In this document: positions 9,865 through 18,602 of the stretch, in pieces
Position numbering within the stretch: position 1 is the first letter of the stretch
Layout of the letters: the number at the start of each line of letters is the position of its first letter
Source: JANQTF01 sp036835375
GTDB taxonomy: Bacteria > Bacteroidota > Bacteroidia > J057
Length of the DNA: 30,579 nt
Assembly: GCA_036835375.1 (NCBI GenBank)
Contig: DAITMB010000059.1
Coordinates: 1-30,579 of the forward strand
Reading direction: 5' to 3'
Notes under the pieces: model-generated
What the model was told of the DNA's origin: nothing
Seen by the model: only the letters and a program-made list of their open reading frames with translations
Database searches by the model: none
Made by a program: the position numbers and the translations under genes

Positions 9865-9958
9865 AAGAAAAAGCCTCGGAATAAAGGACGTTTTTGGAGA
9901 AACGACAGGAGAAAAATTCTCTGAAATCTTGATTTTTTGGACATGGGGAGGAGCTTGG

Positions 9959-12079
9959 TCAAGCACCAGGCTGGAATCTGCCGAGTCGCTTGACCTTCAG
10001 TCGAAGGCTATTGCCAATGACGATCACATCAGAGATCGCCATAGTGGCTGCGCCGATGATGGGCCGCAAATAGCCAAAGGCAGCCAGCGGAATGGCCAGG
10101 GTGTTGTAGAAAAAGGCCCAGAATAAATTTTGCTTGATGGTGAGCAGGGTTTGCTTGCTCAGGAGGTACAGTTCGCTCAGACTATACAAATGCCCCGAAA
10201 GCAGCACGACTTCTGCCGACTGAATGGCAACTTGCGTGGCGTCGCCCAGGGAAATCCCCACGGAAGCTTTGGCTAACGCAGGGGCGTCATTGATACCGTC
10301 GCCGACCATGGCCGTCAGACTTTCAGCGCTGAGTGCTTCGATATGGGCAAGCTTTTCGTCGGGAAGCTGTTCGTAGCGCACATCGCTGATGCCGAGCTTG
10401 GCAGCCACTGCCAGGGCTTTTTCCCGGCGATCGCCCGTGAGCATGATTGCCTTGATCCCTTCTTGCCGCAGAAAATCCATGAGCGCTGTTGCGCCAGGTC
10501 TGATTTCGTCCTCTAGGTCGATGGTGGCGACAATCTCTTGGTTTTTCAGCAAGTACAAATCGTGTGAGAGGTCCTCGGTCTGTCCCTGCACGAGTCGAAA
10601 TGATCCGAGCTGGTACATGTTGCCGTGCGCATCTTCGCCCGAAAGGCCAAGTCCTTTGGTCTCGCGAACGCCTGTGAGCGGGAGGGGTTCTGCGTGGGCA
10701 AAGGCCGTTTGCATGGCTTTGGCGATGGGGTGAGAAGAATGATTTTCCATCGCGAAGATCACCGATTCGGCTTCAGATTGGGTCATTCCGTGCAGGTCCA
10801 AGCGCTGAATGACGAGCTTGCCAGTGGTGAGTGTGCCAGTTTTGTCAAACACAATTTGTTTCACCTTGGCGAATGTTTCCAAGGTGCGTCCTCCCTTGAC
10901 CAAAATGCCCATTTTACTGGCCCTTCCCAGCCCTACCACGACCGCGGTAGGTGTGGCCAGGCCCATGGCACAAGGGCAGGCAATCACGAGCACCGCCACG
11001 CTGTGGATGATGCTGGCCGATAAGCCGATGTCAAACACCAACCAGGAAAGTAGAAAGGTGAGCAGGGAAATGACCAGTACGACTGGGACGAAAATCGCGC
11101 TGATTTTGTCGGCCAGTTGCTGAATCGAAGGTTTGTCGGCTTGCGCTCGCTTCACCATTTCAATGATTTTGGAGAGGGTACCGCCTTTGGCGGCTGCTGT
11201 GGCGGAGATTTTGAGTTGACCCGTCACGAGCACGGTTCCGCCGATCACCGCGTCACCAGGATTTTTGTCTTCGGGCAAGCTCTCTCCAGAAATCATGGAA
11301 CTGTCCACCGCACCTTGGCCTTCCTCGATGCGGCCATCGACCGGAATTCGGTCACCTTGGTTGACCTGCAACACATCTCCAGTCAGCACTTGATTCACGG
11401 GAATCGTCGTCACGCGGCCATCGACGATGCGGTTGGCTATCTGGGGTTGGAGCGCGGAGAGCTCGCGCATGGCCGTGGTGGTGCGTTGCACAGCGCGATG
11501 TTCCATCACATTTCCGAGCAATACCAGGGTGATGATGCTCGCTGCCGTTTCGTAAAACAAGAAATCCGGCCCCAATGCCAACAAGGTCCCATACAGGCTG
11601 TAGCCAAAAGCGGCAATTGATCCGATAACGATCAGCACATCCATGTTGGGCACGCCGGCTCGCAGCGAGCTGATCGCAGATTGGCCAAAATGCCAGAGTC
11701 CCACCAAAAATACGGGGGTAGCGAGGGTGAGCTGAACATACGGATGGTGGAGCCAATGCCAGCTCGACACCATGTGCAGCAGCAGCGGCAGGGTGAACAG
11801 CGCAGAAAAAGCAAAGCGCTTCTCGACAAGAGAAAATCCACTCTCGGGCGCGTGGTCAGAAGCAGTTTCGACCTCGTATCCCAGTTTTCGGATTCCTTTC
11901 ACAATGGGATCCAGGCGTTTTGATTCCTGCAAATCAAAGATCACTTCGCCATTGCTAAAGTCCACGAAGATGCCCTCCATGCCTTCTTTTTCCAGATATT
12001 TTTGAATGCCAAGGGCACAGTTGGTGCAGGTCATTCCCTTGACATTCAATTCAATATGTTCGGATGTGAGTGTACTCAT
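9959..12079 (-). CDS. copA: Copper-type P1B ATPase (heavy-metal translocating)
   Basis: A 706-residue inner-membrane ATPase that exports monovalent metal, most likely Cu(I). In order: one N-terminal HMA domain with GMTCTNC (about residues 15-21), a first membrane bundle, the actuator motif SGES, and the metal-site CPC in a membrane helix (368-370). Next are the phosphorylation site D412-KTGT, the SSHPIA histidine-proline motif of the nucleotide domain, the hinge GDGINDAP (593-600), and a last membrane pair with FYN. The final helix reads MAISD where many Cu(I) pumps have MxxSS, a small departure that leaves specificity slightly open. Start ATG 12079 places the HMA domain correctly. It diverges from the DUF1456 gene and precedes a small HMA protein. 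Confidence 0.95.
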   Translation of the reverse strand: MSTLTSEHIELNVKGMTCTNCALGIQKYLEKEGMEGIFVDFSNGEVIFDLQESKRLDPIVKGIRKLGYEVETASDHAPESGFSLVEKRFAFSALFTLPLLLHMVSSWHWLHHPYVQLTLATPVFLVGLWHFGQSAISSLRAGVPNMDVLIVIGSIAAFGYSLYGTLLALGPDFLFYETAASIITLVLLGNVMEHRAVQRTTTAMRELSALQPQIANRIVDGRVTTIPVNQVLTGDVLQVNQGDRIPVDGRIEEGQGAVDSSMISGESLPEDKNPGDAVIGGTVLVTGQLKISATAAAKGGTLSKIIEMVKRAQADKPSIQQLADKISAIFVPVVLVISLLTFLLSWLVFDIGLSASIIHSVAVLVIACPCAMGLATPTAVVVGLGRASKMGILVKGGRTLETFAKVKQIVFDKTGTLTTGKLVIQRLDLHGMTQSEAESVIFAMENHSSHPIAKAMQTAFAHAEPLPLTGVRETKGLGLSGEDAHGNMYQLGSFRLVQGQTEDLSHDLYLLKNQEIVATIDLEDEIRPGATALMDFLRQEGIKAIMLTGDRREKALAVAAKLGISDVRYEQLPDEKLAHIEALSAESLTAMVGDGINDAPALAKASVGISLGDATQVAIQSAEVVLLSGHLYSLSELYLLSKQTLLTIKQNLFWAFFYNTLAIPLAAFGYLRPIIGAATMAISDVIVIGNSLRLKVKRLGRFQPGA

Positions 12080-12340
12080 AAAGGTAAGTCAGGTCAACAG
12101 TGCGTGAAATTACGAAATCTGTATATGAGAGTTGGTGAAAGTTGCGAGGCGGTGAATGAGGCAAATTTTTTCTGGCTTGATGGATCTGAATTGGCTATTT
12201 GTGTGATTATTTCATGAATCAATTCGCGAAGGAGAGATCGCTTATTTTGGGTCTCCGAATCCTCTTCTCCTTTTCCTCCATGCGTCTTTCTTTTGCCTAA
12301 ATCGCTATCTTGCAGATATTCCAGCCGTCAAATTCAGTAC

Positions 12341-12814
12341 ATGAACAACAATGACATCCTGCGCCGCCTACGATATACTTTCGAATTCAGCGATCAGCAG
12401 ATGATCACTCTTTTTGCACATGGGGGAGAAGAACCGACCCGTGCTCAGGTCAGCGATTGGCTTAAAAAAGAGGAAGATCCTGCTTTTCAGGAATTGAGCG
12501 ACCGGGAACTGGCCACCTTTCTCAATGGACTGATCATTGATCGCCGCGGTAAGCGAACTGGACCTCCGCCCGTGCCAGAGCAGCGCCTCACCAACAACCT
12601 CGTCCTCAAAAAGCTCAAAATCGCGCTTAATTTCCGGCACGAAGAGATGCTGGCAGTGTTTGAAGCAGCCCAGTTGAAGCTGAGCGTTTCAGAGCTGAGC
12701 GCCCTTATGCGCAATCCCAACCAAGACAAGTATCGGCCGTGCAAGGACCAATACCTGCGAAACTTTCTCATGGGGCTCCAACAAACCTACCGACCGAAAG
12801 CCGATGCTTCCTGA
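12341..12814 (+). CDS. DUF1456 family protein (YehS-like)
   Basis: 157 residues with two similar halves, each opening with a helix of the type NNDILRRLRYTFEFSDQQM and NLVLKKLKIALNFRHEEML. This is the duplicated arrangement of the DUF1456/YehS family. Start chosen at ATG 12341 (MNNNDILRRL), since homologues begin at this repeat; a start at 12293 would add 16 residues. It is a cytoplasmic protein with no signal peptide. The molecular function of the family is not established. The gene stands alone on the plus strand, divergent from copA, with no obvious terminator before the following secreted-protein gene. Confidence 0.9.
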   Translation: MNNNDILRRLRYTFEFSDQQMITLFAHGGEEPTRAQVSDWLKKEEDPAFQELSDRELATFLNGLIIDRRGKRTGPPPVPEQRLTNNLVLKKLKIALNFRHEEMLAVFEAAQLKLSVSELSALMRNPNQDKYRPCKDQYLRNFLMGLQQTYRPKADAS

Positions 12815-12908
12815 ATCTTTCGTGTGAACAATCTTTTTGCTGCACTCCTCGTATGGAATCAAGCATTTACTTTCAGTTCCAATCTCCACGTAACTCAAGT
12901 TAACTTAT

Positions 12909-13427
12909 ATGAAATACAGTCTGTTGACCCTGATTCTTGGGTTGTTTTTCCTGCCATTTTCCTACGCCCAGCCGGGCGAGTCTGCGGCACCATCCATTCA
13001 GCTCAAGCCTGCACAGACAGCCATTGATGCACCTGCGCCACTGACACCTCGCGCACCCGCCTGGATGGACGATGCCCAGTCTATGGAGCAGACCTCGGTG
13101 GAGTGGCAAGAGATTGAGCATGATTTCGGAGATATCACCGAAGGAGAAGTCGTCCGGCACACCTTCCGCTTCAAGAACACAGGCGAACATCCCCTTCAGT
13201 TGCTGCGGGTCAAAGCCTCCTGCGGCTGCACCACGCCCAGCTACACCACAGAAGCAGTGGCACCAGGAGCCGAAGGCACGGTCGAAGTGGCGTTTGATAG
13301 CCGAGGCAAGCCTGGGTTTCAAAACAAGGCTGTGACTGTGACTGGTAACTTTGAAGGCACCAATATGATTCTCCGATTCAAAGGGAAGGTGATTTCTACG
13401 CCCCTTGAAGAGGATCCAGGAGAATAG
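12909..13427 (+). CDS. Secreted DUF1573 domain protein
   Basis: 172 residues. A signal peptide (MKYSLLTLILGLFFLPFSYAQ) is followed by a low-complexity P/A-rich linker. The DUF1573 domain runs from about residue 75: EHDFGDITEGEVVRHTFRFKN, then the diagnostic ASCGCTTPSY, then GTVEVAFDSRGKPG and a closing strand. DUF1573 is an immunoglobulin-like/ASH-type beta sandwich common in exported Bacteroidota proteins, and its function is unknown. The two cysteines of CGC are conserved in the family. The gene ends in a strong hairpin terminator at 13469. Confidence 0.9.
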   Translation: MKYSLLTLILGLFFLPFSYAQPGESAAPSIQLKPAQTAIDAPAPLTPRAPAWMDDAQSMEQTSVEWQEIEHDFGDITEGEVVRHTFRFKNTGEHPLQLLRVKASCGCTTPSYTTEAVAPGAEGTVEVAFDSRGKPGFQNKAVTVTGNFEGTNMILRFKGKVISTPLEEDPGE

Positions 13428-13468
13428 TATCTCGCTCGTCGGGAGCGCAACATTTGACCTATTTTTTC

Positions 13469-13500
13469 AGGCCGCCTGTCATTTGCTGGCGGCCTTTTTA
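13469..13500 (+). terminator. Rho-independent terminator after DUF1573 gene
   Basis: Stem AGGCCGCC (13469-13476) pairs with GGCGGCCT (13488-13495) across an 11-base loop, followed by TTTTTAT. It separates the DUF1573 gene from the pterin dehydratase gene. Confidence 0.85.
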
Positions 13501-13531
13501 TCATCCACCCTTTTCCTTATTTTATTGCTCC

Positions 13532-13843
13532 ATGATCGTTTATACTGAAGAAACAGCCGGCGCCATGTTGGCGAGCTTATCGGGTTGGGAGTTTCGCCAC
13601 GCGGCCATCGAAAAAACCTACCAATTTCGCGACTTCGTGGAAGCTTGGGGCTTCATGACGCGCTGCGCCATCCTGGCCGAGAGAGCCGACCATCACCCAG
13701 AATGGTCCAATGTGTACCGCAGCGTCCACATTCGCCTGAGCACCCATGATGCGGGTGGTGTCACGACCAAAGATTTTGACTTGGCTTCCAAGTTCGAGGC
13801 ACAGCTCACAAGCGTGGACAGCTCCCATAAGGAGTTAGGCTGA
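13532..13843 (+). CDS. 4a-hydroxytetrahydrobiopterin dehydratase (pterin carbinolamine dehydratase)
   Basis: 103 residues, the normal size for this family. It dehydrates 4a-hydroxy-tetrahydropterin so that the cofactor used by aromatic amino-acid hydroxylases can be recycled. The signature is clear: KTYQFRDFVEAWGFMTRCAILAE, then ADHHPEWSNVYRSVHIRLSTHD with the paired catalytic histidines, then GGVTTKDFDLA. Start chosen at ATG 13532, because the extension to 13454 crosses the upstream terminator. No amino-acid hydroxylase gene is in this window, but GTP cyclohydrolase I and a PTPS-like gene are about 10 kb downstream. Some members of the family act in other pterin or transcriptional roles. Confidence 0.93.
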   Translation: MIVYTEETAGAMLASLSGWEFRHAAIEKTYQFRDFVEAWGFMTRCAILAERADHHPEWSNVYRSVHIRLSTHDAGGVTTKDFDLASKFEAQLTSVDSSHKELG

Positions 13844-14137
13844 GCTGCGAATATCCAGTGAGACAGACGATGAGGGTTGGTCTTACTGGACCGAGTGTGC
13901 TTGTGCTGAGCGGCTTCTAGCGACATCAAGTTGGATGGCGAGCGGGTGCAGATGCTCAGAAGATGAGCATTTCGCGCAGCCATGCCACTTCGAGGTGGAT
14001 CTTTGTGGGTGCTCCCTGCGCAATTCAGCGGAGTTTTTGATACCTTTGATACAACAATTAGCCATGCCCCGGACACGTGTCGGGACATGCCTCCAATGGT
14101 CCTGGAGAAATGGTGACAGAATGTAATCTCAACCCCC
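13844..14137. other. Structured intergenic region upstream of ftsK
   Basis: 294 bases with no convincing gene. It holds several short hairpins: ATGCTCA/TGAGCAT at 13952-13970, CCACT/GGTGG near 13983-13998, and a longer imperfect inverted repeat at about 14071-14101 centred on GACACGTGTC. None has a T tract. It could be a 5' leader for ftsK or a small RNA, but I match it to no known RNA family. Confidence 0.4.
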
Positions 14138-16759
14138 GTGGCGAAACAGAGCTCGAATAGCAGAAAAAAAAGCCCCGCTAAAAAACCCGCTTCAGGGCCT
14201 ATTTCCTCCGTGTCTTCTCTCCTGAAGTCGGTCAATGGCAGCCCCCAGCAGCGGGAGCAATGGTGGAAATTTGCCTCTTGGAGTCTCGTTTTCCTGAGTA
14301 TAATTTCTTTGATTGCTTGTGTGTCTTACTTTTTTACAGGTAAAGCAGATCAATCAGAGCTAAGCACAGAAGTACTGGAGCCGGGCGCGGTAAAAAATTG
14401 GCTGGGCAAGACAGGCGCATATTTAGCAGATCTCATCGTGTACCGCGGATTTGGAATCGTGGGCCTGCTCATCCCACTCTATGGATTGCTCCTTGGCCTG
14501 CTGATGCTCGAAAACGATTACTTCGCTTATGCCCGCAAGTTGTTGAAATACGTCCTCTTTATTCTCTTCTTCGGCACCATCTTCATTTCATACTTCGAGC
14601 TGCTCATTGATCCCACCAATACCTATCTCGGTGGTGGTGTGGGGGTGACGATCAACTACTGGCTGTTTGAGCGCATCGGAAAAATTGGCGTTGCCTTCCT
14701 GCTCATTTTCTGCATCGTGCTGTTCTTCGTCATTAATTACAATGCCGAAGTGAGGGCCTCCAAGCTGGTCCAATCTCTCAAAATGCACTTGGATCAGGGG
14801 ATTTCGATCAAAAAACCCGACCTCCAGTCGGTGAAGAAAAACATAGGAAAAACATTCGCCAAGACTTCTCCTCAGGAGAAAAAACCCGCCCAGGAACCAG
14901 CAAGCACCCAAGCTCCAAGTTCTGAAGTAATAGCGACACCTCCTGCCTCCAAGCCACAACCGACGCCTCCCATTCAGCCGCCCAAGCTGGGCCAGGAACT
15001 GACCTTAGAGTTTCCTTCCACGGCGCTTCAGCCCAAGCCCAACCCGCCTTCCGAATCCGAAGGCGCTGAGCCAGGATTCACCATCGTCGCGCCGACAGAA
15101 GAGCCCCGGATGCTGAACCCCGATGCGACCAAGCTCGCCCAAATTGGAGAGGATAACATCGGCCAGGACGAATCTGGCAACGTGCATAAAATCGTCCCAG
15201 ACTCGGATTTGGAGCTGGAAAATCCAGAAGACCTGTTCGACGACGAACTCTACGACCCAACCAAAGAACTTTCGGATTATGAAAAACCCCACTTCGAGCT
15301 GCTCGACGACCATGGCGCGGGCCGCAGTCGGGAAGTGGACCGCCAAGAGCTAGAGGACAACAAAAACAAGATTGTCAAAACCCTCAGCGACTACGGCATC
15401 AGCATTGAGCACATCAAGGCGACCATCGGGCCCACAGTCACCTTGTATGAGATCGTGCCCTCCGCAGGCGTACGCATCTCGAAAATCCGCAACCTCGAGG
15501 ACGACATTGCCTTGAATCTAGCCGCGTTGGGCATACGCATCATTGCTCCCATTCCCGGCAAGGGCACCATCGGGATCGAAGTCCCGAATTCTAAGCCAGA
15601 AATTGTCTCTTTTCGCGGCGTGCTCACCACCGAAAAGTTTCTGACGACCAAGGCAGAGCTTCCCATCGCCATTGGCAGGACCATCTCGAACGAGGTGTTC
15701 ATCGCCGACCTCAACAAAATGCCCCACTTGCTCATTGCAGGAGCCACCGGGCAGGGCAAATCCGTGGGATTGAACACGGTGATCGCTTCGATTCTTTACA
15801 AAAAACACCCCGCTGAAGTAAAATTTGTCCTCATCGACCCCAAGAAGGTCGAGATGAATCTGTACACAGCCCTGCGGCACCACTTCCTCGCTCAACTTCC
15901 CGAGCAAGGCGACGAGCCGATTGTGACCGATGTCCGCGACGCCGTCAACGTGCTCAAGTCTCTCTGCATCGAGATGGATCGCCGCTACGATATGTTGAAA
16001 AAAGCGCGGGTACGCAACCTCAAGGAGTACAACCTGAAATTTACTTCCCGCAAGCTCAATCCGCGCAAGGGCCACGAGTTTTTGCCCTACATCGTCTTGG
16101 TCATTGACGAATTGGCGGACATGATGATGACCGCCGGAAAGGAAGTGGAAATGCCCATTGCACGGCTGGCCCAGTTGGCGCGTGCGGTCGGGATTCACTT
16201 GGTGGTGGCGACCCAGCGGCCTTCGGTGAATGTGATTACGGGAATCATCAAGGCAAATTTTCCAGCCCGGATGTCCTACCGCGTGATTTCTAAAGTGGAC
16301 TCTCGCACCATCCTCGACGCCAATGGAGCCGACCAGCTCGTGGGGCGGGGTGACTTGCTCTTATCCACTGGCAATGAGGTGATTCGCATTCAAAATGCCT
16401 TCATCGACACGCCCGAAATTGAGCGTGTGGTCGAGTTTATCGCCAAACAAAGAGGGTTTACTGAGCCCTATCTCTTGCCCGAAATTCCGATGGAAGGAGG
16501 AGATGAGCTGGACGACGAAGATGAAATTTTTGAAAAAGATAGTCGTTTTGAAGAGGCAGCCAGGTTGATTGTGAGGTTCCAAATCGGGTCTGCGTCGCTG
16601 ATTCAACGCAAGATGAAGCTCGGATATAATCGCGCTGGAAGGATCATCGATCAACTTGAACGCGCTGGTGTCGTAGGACCTCATTCAGGGAGCAAAGCAC
16701 GAGAAGTGCTCCTGACTGATGAATCAGAGTTGGAACGGTATTTGTCTAAGTTGGACTAG
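14138..16759 (+). CDS. ftsK: DNA translocase FtsK/SpoIIIE
   Basis: 873 residues, starting with GTG (14138). It pumps chromosomal DNA at the division septum and helps resolve dimers. Layout: a basic N-terminus; about four to five membrane helices between residues 45 and 205; a proline- and acid-rich linker of about 150 residues; and a RecA-like motor with Walker A GATGQGKS from residue 535 and Walker B LVIDELADM near 654-662. Other motor motifs are ARAVGIHLVVATQRPSVNVITG and FPARMSYRVISKVDSRTILD. A C-terminal winged-helix gamma domain (about 805-865, SASLIQRKMKLGYNRAGRIIDQ) should read polar DNA sequences. The GTG is preferred because the protein begins MAKQSS just after an in-frame stop-rich region. 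The gene stands alone in a plus-strand run before lolA. Confidence 0.97.
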   Translation: MAKQSSNSRKKSPAKKPASGPISSVSSLLKSVNGSPQQREQWWKFASWSLVFLSIISLIACVSYFFTGKADQSELSTEVLEPGAVKNWLGKTGAYLADLIVYRGFGIVGLLIPLYGLLLGLLMLENDYFAYARKLLKYVLFILFFGTIFISYFELLIDPTNTYLGGGVGVTINYWLFERIGKIGVAFLLIFCIVLFFVINYNAEVRASKLVQSLKMHLDQGISIKKPDLQSVKKNIGKTFAKTSPQEKKPAQEPASTQAPSSEVIATPPASKPQPTPPIQPPKLGQELTLEFPSTALQPKPNPPSESEGAEPGFTIVAPTEEPRMLNPDATKLAQIGEDNIGQDESGNVHKIVPDSDLELENPEDLFDDELYDPTKELSDYEKPHFELLDDHGAGRSREVDRQELEDNKNKIVKTLSDYGISIEHIKATIGPTVTLYEIVPSAGVRISKIRNLEDDIALNLAALGIRIIAPIPGKGTIGIEVPNSKPEIVSFRGVLTTEKFLTTKAELPIAIGRTISNEVFIADLNKMPHLLIAGATGQGKSVGLNTVIASILYKKHPAEVKFVLIDPKKVEMNLYTALRHHFLAQLPEQGDEPIVTDVRDAVNVLKSLCIEMDRRYDMLKKARVRNLKEYNLKFTSRKLNPRKGHEFLPYIVLVIDELADMMMTAGKEVEMPIARLAQLARAVGIHLVVATQRPSVNVITGIIKANFPARMSYRVISKVDSRTILDANGADQLVGRGDLLLSTGNEVIRIQNAFIDTPEIERVVEFIAKQRGFTEPYLLPEIPMEGGDELDDEDEIFEKDSRFEEAARLIVRFQIGSASLIQRKMKLGYNRAGRIIDQLERAGVVGPHSGSKAREVLLTDESELERYLSKLD

Positions 16760-16968
16760 TGCCTTGCCGACTCAAACTTTGAAGAAGTGTACAGGCGTGT
16801 TTGTGGTAAAGTCTTCACATTGTGAACGTTAGGAGGGAAGTTAAAGAGGGTCCAATCAGCCCAACTGACCAGTTACAGCGAGAAGGCAGCACCAAAATTC
16901 GACCAATTTCTCTCCAAGCCAAGCTCGGCAAAACCATGTTAGCCCATTTCGGTAATCAAAAAGAACAC

Positions 16969-17616
16969 ATGAACAAATTTTGGAAACTTCCCCTCTTGAT
17001 GGTAGGAACTTTTTTGGTGGCAGCAGGATTTAGCCCCCAAGAAGATGCTGCTCAAATTTTGCGGGAATCGAAAGCGAAACTCGAGTCGCTTCAAGATCTT
17101 TCTGCTAAATTCAGCTACGAAATCAGCAACCCCGCCATGCGCTCCGTTCGGAAAGACGGAGATGTGACCTACAAAAGCGGAAAATTCGTCGTGAAACTTC
17201 CCGATATGGAAGTCTATTGCGATGGGGCCACCCAGTGGTTTTATCTGCCTGAACTCAAAGAGGTCACCGTTCAAAACTATGATCCAGAGGATGAATTCTC
17301 CCTCGAGTACATCTTCCGGGTATATCAAGCCAGCTCTCGCGCCCGCTACGATGGCACTGAGCAAATTCACGGTGTGACTTGCCACAAGATTTTCCTGGCA
17401 GTCAATGACCCCACCCTCGACTACCATCAGGCGCACGTCTGGATCAACACTTCCACCAAGTTGATGGAAAAAGTAGCTTTGGTGGACCGCAAGCAGACCA
17501 AGACAACCTACGAATTCAAAGACACACAAGTCAACAAAGGACTTCAAGACGCGATGTTTCGCTTCAACCAGGCAAACTACCCTGGCGTGGAAGTCTATGA
17601 CGAGCGTAGAAACTAG
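16969..17616 (+). CDS. lolA: Outer-membrane lipoprotein carrier protein LolA-like
   Basis: 215 residues. A signal peptide (MNKFWKLPLLMVGTFLVAAGF) leads into the LolA beta-barrel fold: AAQILRESKAKLESLQDLSAKF, then GDVTYKSGKFVVKLPDMEVYCDG, TQWFYLPELKEVTVQNYDP, and later strands with HVWINTSTKLMEKVALVDR. LolA carries lipoproteins through the periplasm from the LolCDE transporter to the outer membrane. Start chosen at ATG 16969, which puts the signal peptide at the N-terminus; the frame is open to 16822 but that leader is charged and not signal-like. A near-palindrome, TTCACA-T-TGTGAA (16814-16826), lies upstream. The gene is followed by a strong terminator. Confidence 0.9.
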   Translation: MNKFWKLPLLMVGTFLVAAGFSPQEDAAQILRESKAKLESLQDLSAKFSYEISNPAMRSVRKDGDVTYKSGKFVVKLPDMEVYCDGATQWFYLPELKEVTVQNYDPEDEFSLEYIFRVYQASSRARYDGTEQIHGVTCHKIFLAVNDPTLDYHQAHVWINTSTKLMEKVALVDRKQTKTTYEFKDTQVNKGLQDAMFRFNQANYPGVEVYDERRN

Positions 17617-17667
17617 TCTTGTTTCAAGCCTGCTCCAACAGGCTTCGAGTGTCAAGCGATCTTTTCT

Positions 17668-17700
17668 CCCGGCGGTATGTATGACCGCCGGGCTTTTTAT
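17668..17700 (+). terminator. Rho-independent terminator after lolA
   Basis: Nine-bp stem CCCGGCGGT (17668-17676) with ACCGCCGGG (17684-17692), a 7-base loop, then CTTTTTAT. A smaller hairpin, AAGCCTG/CAGGCTT (17626-17645), lies just before it. Confidence 0.9.
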
Positions 17701-18248
17701 TTCTAGTGATCTTCCTTGGCGAGCTGCCTTTTGATTTGTCCTCTAGGTGGATGCTTCCCAATCTTATTGGCTTGAAAGTTGACTTGAACGTGATTTTTCT
17801 GCGATATTGCTGATTCAGTGACTGCTACATGCACACCCCCCTCACTCACCCTAAGCCCCTTCACAGCCAGCACTTCATATCGGAGGACAAACCTGCATCC
17901 CTGTCTCAGCACTGGGTTGGTGTGTCTGGCCTTCGGGGCTTTGCAAACACTGTCCTTGTCAGTTTTCCCTACCCACCCATCTCTCACACGAGCGGATTGC
18001 GAATGCGGGTGATGTGGACCCTTGCTGGTATCGAAGCTCGCTGCAAGGTCTTGCTTGTCTCGCTCAAAAGGCAGCAGGATGTGCGCACAAAATTTCCTTT
18101 TTTGGCATTTCAAGATGAAAAAATCGAACGCCTCAACCGATCATTCGGATGGGGACTTGACTTTCGGAGAAAAGCCAGGCCGTGCCACGAAGGATTTAGC
18201 CAAATACAGGATCGCAGGGAAGGAGGGTTTTCCTTTGACCCCTCTGAT
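17701..18248. other. Long stretch without a well-supported gene
   Basis: About 550 bases. Frames are open on both strands: plus 17829 onward, in frame with the next gene, and minus 18113-17703. Neither gives recognisable protein sequence. A 46-residue plus-strand frame, 18115-18255 (starting MKKSNASTDHSDGD), overlaps the next ATG by 7 bases and could be a small upstream gene. No RNA gene was recognised. Confidence 0.35.
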
Positions 18249-18602
18249 ATGTTGAATCGCAAGGTCATGGTTTTCAGCGTGAAAGCGCCAGGAAAAGGTT
18301 TGAATCGTTTTGGCCAGAAAGCACCCATTTTGGAGTCGTTTCGAAAAGGGCTGGAAAGTCCAAGGGAAAAATGGTACACCCTGATTTCTCAGAAATTAGC
18401 TGCTGATCTCGGTAAACGGATCCAATATTATCTGAAGGAATGCCTCGAATGGTATGGGTTTCGTAGCGAAAATGTCTATATACGTCTAAATTTGTTCTAT
18501 GACCGCAGTGGAAGGCCGATGGTGTTGTGTCCGGGGTCCTATCCAGTCTGTTCAAAGCGACGAGAAGTGCAGTTGAATTATTTAACCAAAAAGAAACCAT
18601 GA
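18249..18602 (+). CDS. Hypothetical protein, translationally coupled to the TPR/CSD gene
   Basis: A 117-residue protein of unknown family, rich in lysine, arginine and aromatic residues. Its central stretch KWYTLISQKLAADLGKRIQ is helical, and RLNLFYDRSGRPMVLCPGS looks like a beta hairpin. No motif was recognised. The main reason to accept it is that its TGA overlaps the ATG of the next gene (ATGA, 18599-18602), which is typical of coupled genes. The start is uncertain: ATG 18249 is used because the downstream part looks most protein-like, but the same frame is open back to 17829 (257 residues). It contains no signal peptide or membrane helix. It may be a partner of the TPR protein, but nothing in the sequence shows what it does. 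Confidence 0.45.
   Translation: MLNRKVMVFSVKAPGKGLNRFGQKAPILESFRKGLESPREKWYTLISQKLAADLGKRIQYYLKECLEWYGFRSENVYIRLNLFYDRSGRPMVLCPGSYPVCSKRREVQLNYLTKKKP

Noticed and set aside
16814..16826. TTCACA-T-TGTGAA palindrome upstream of lolA
   Set aside because: Short and about 140 bases from the start codon; could be chance, so not listed as an operator.
17703..18113. 136-codon minus-strand frame after lolA
   Set aside because: Low-complexity, basic product without a recognisable pattern. It starts antisense to the plus-strand frame and there is no promoter or family support.
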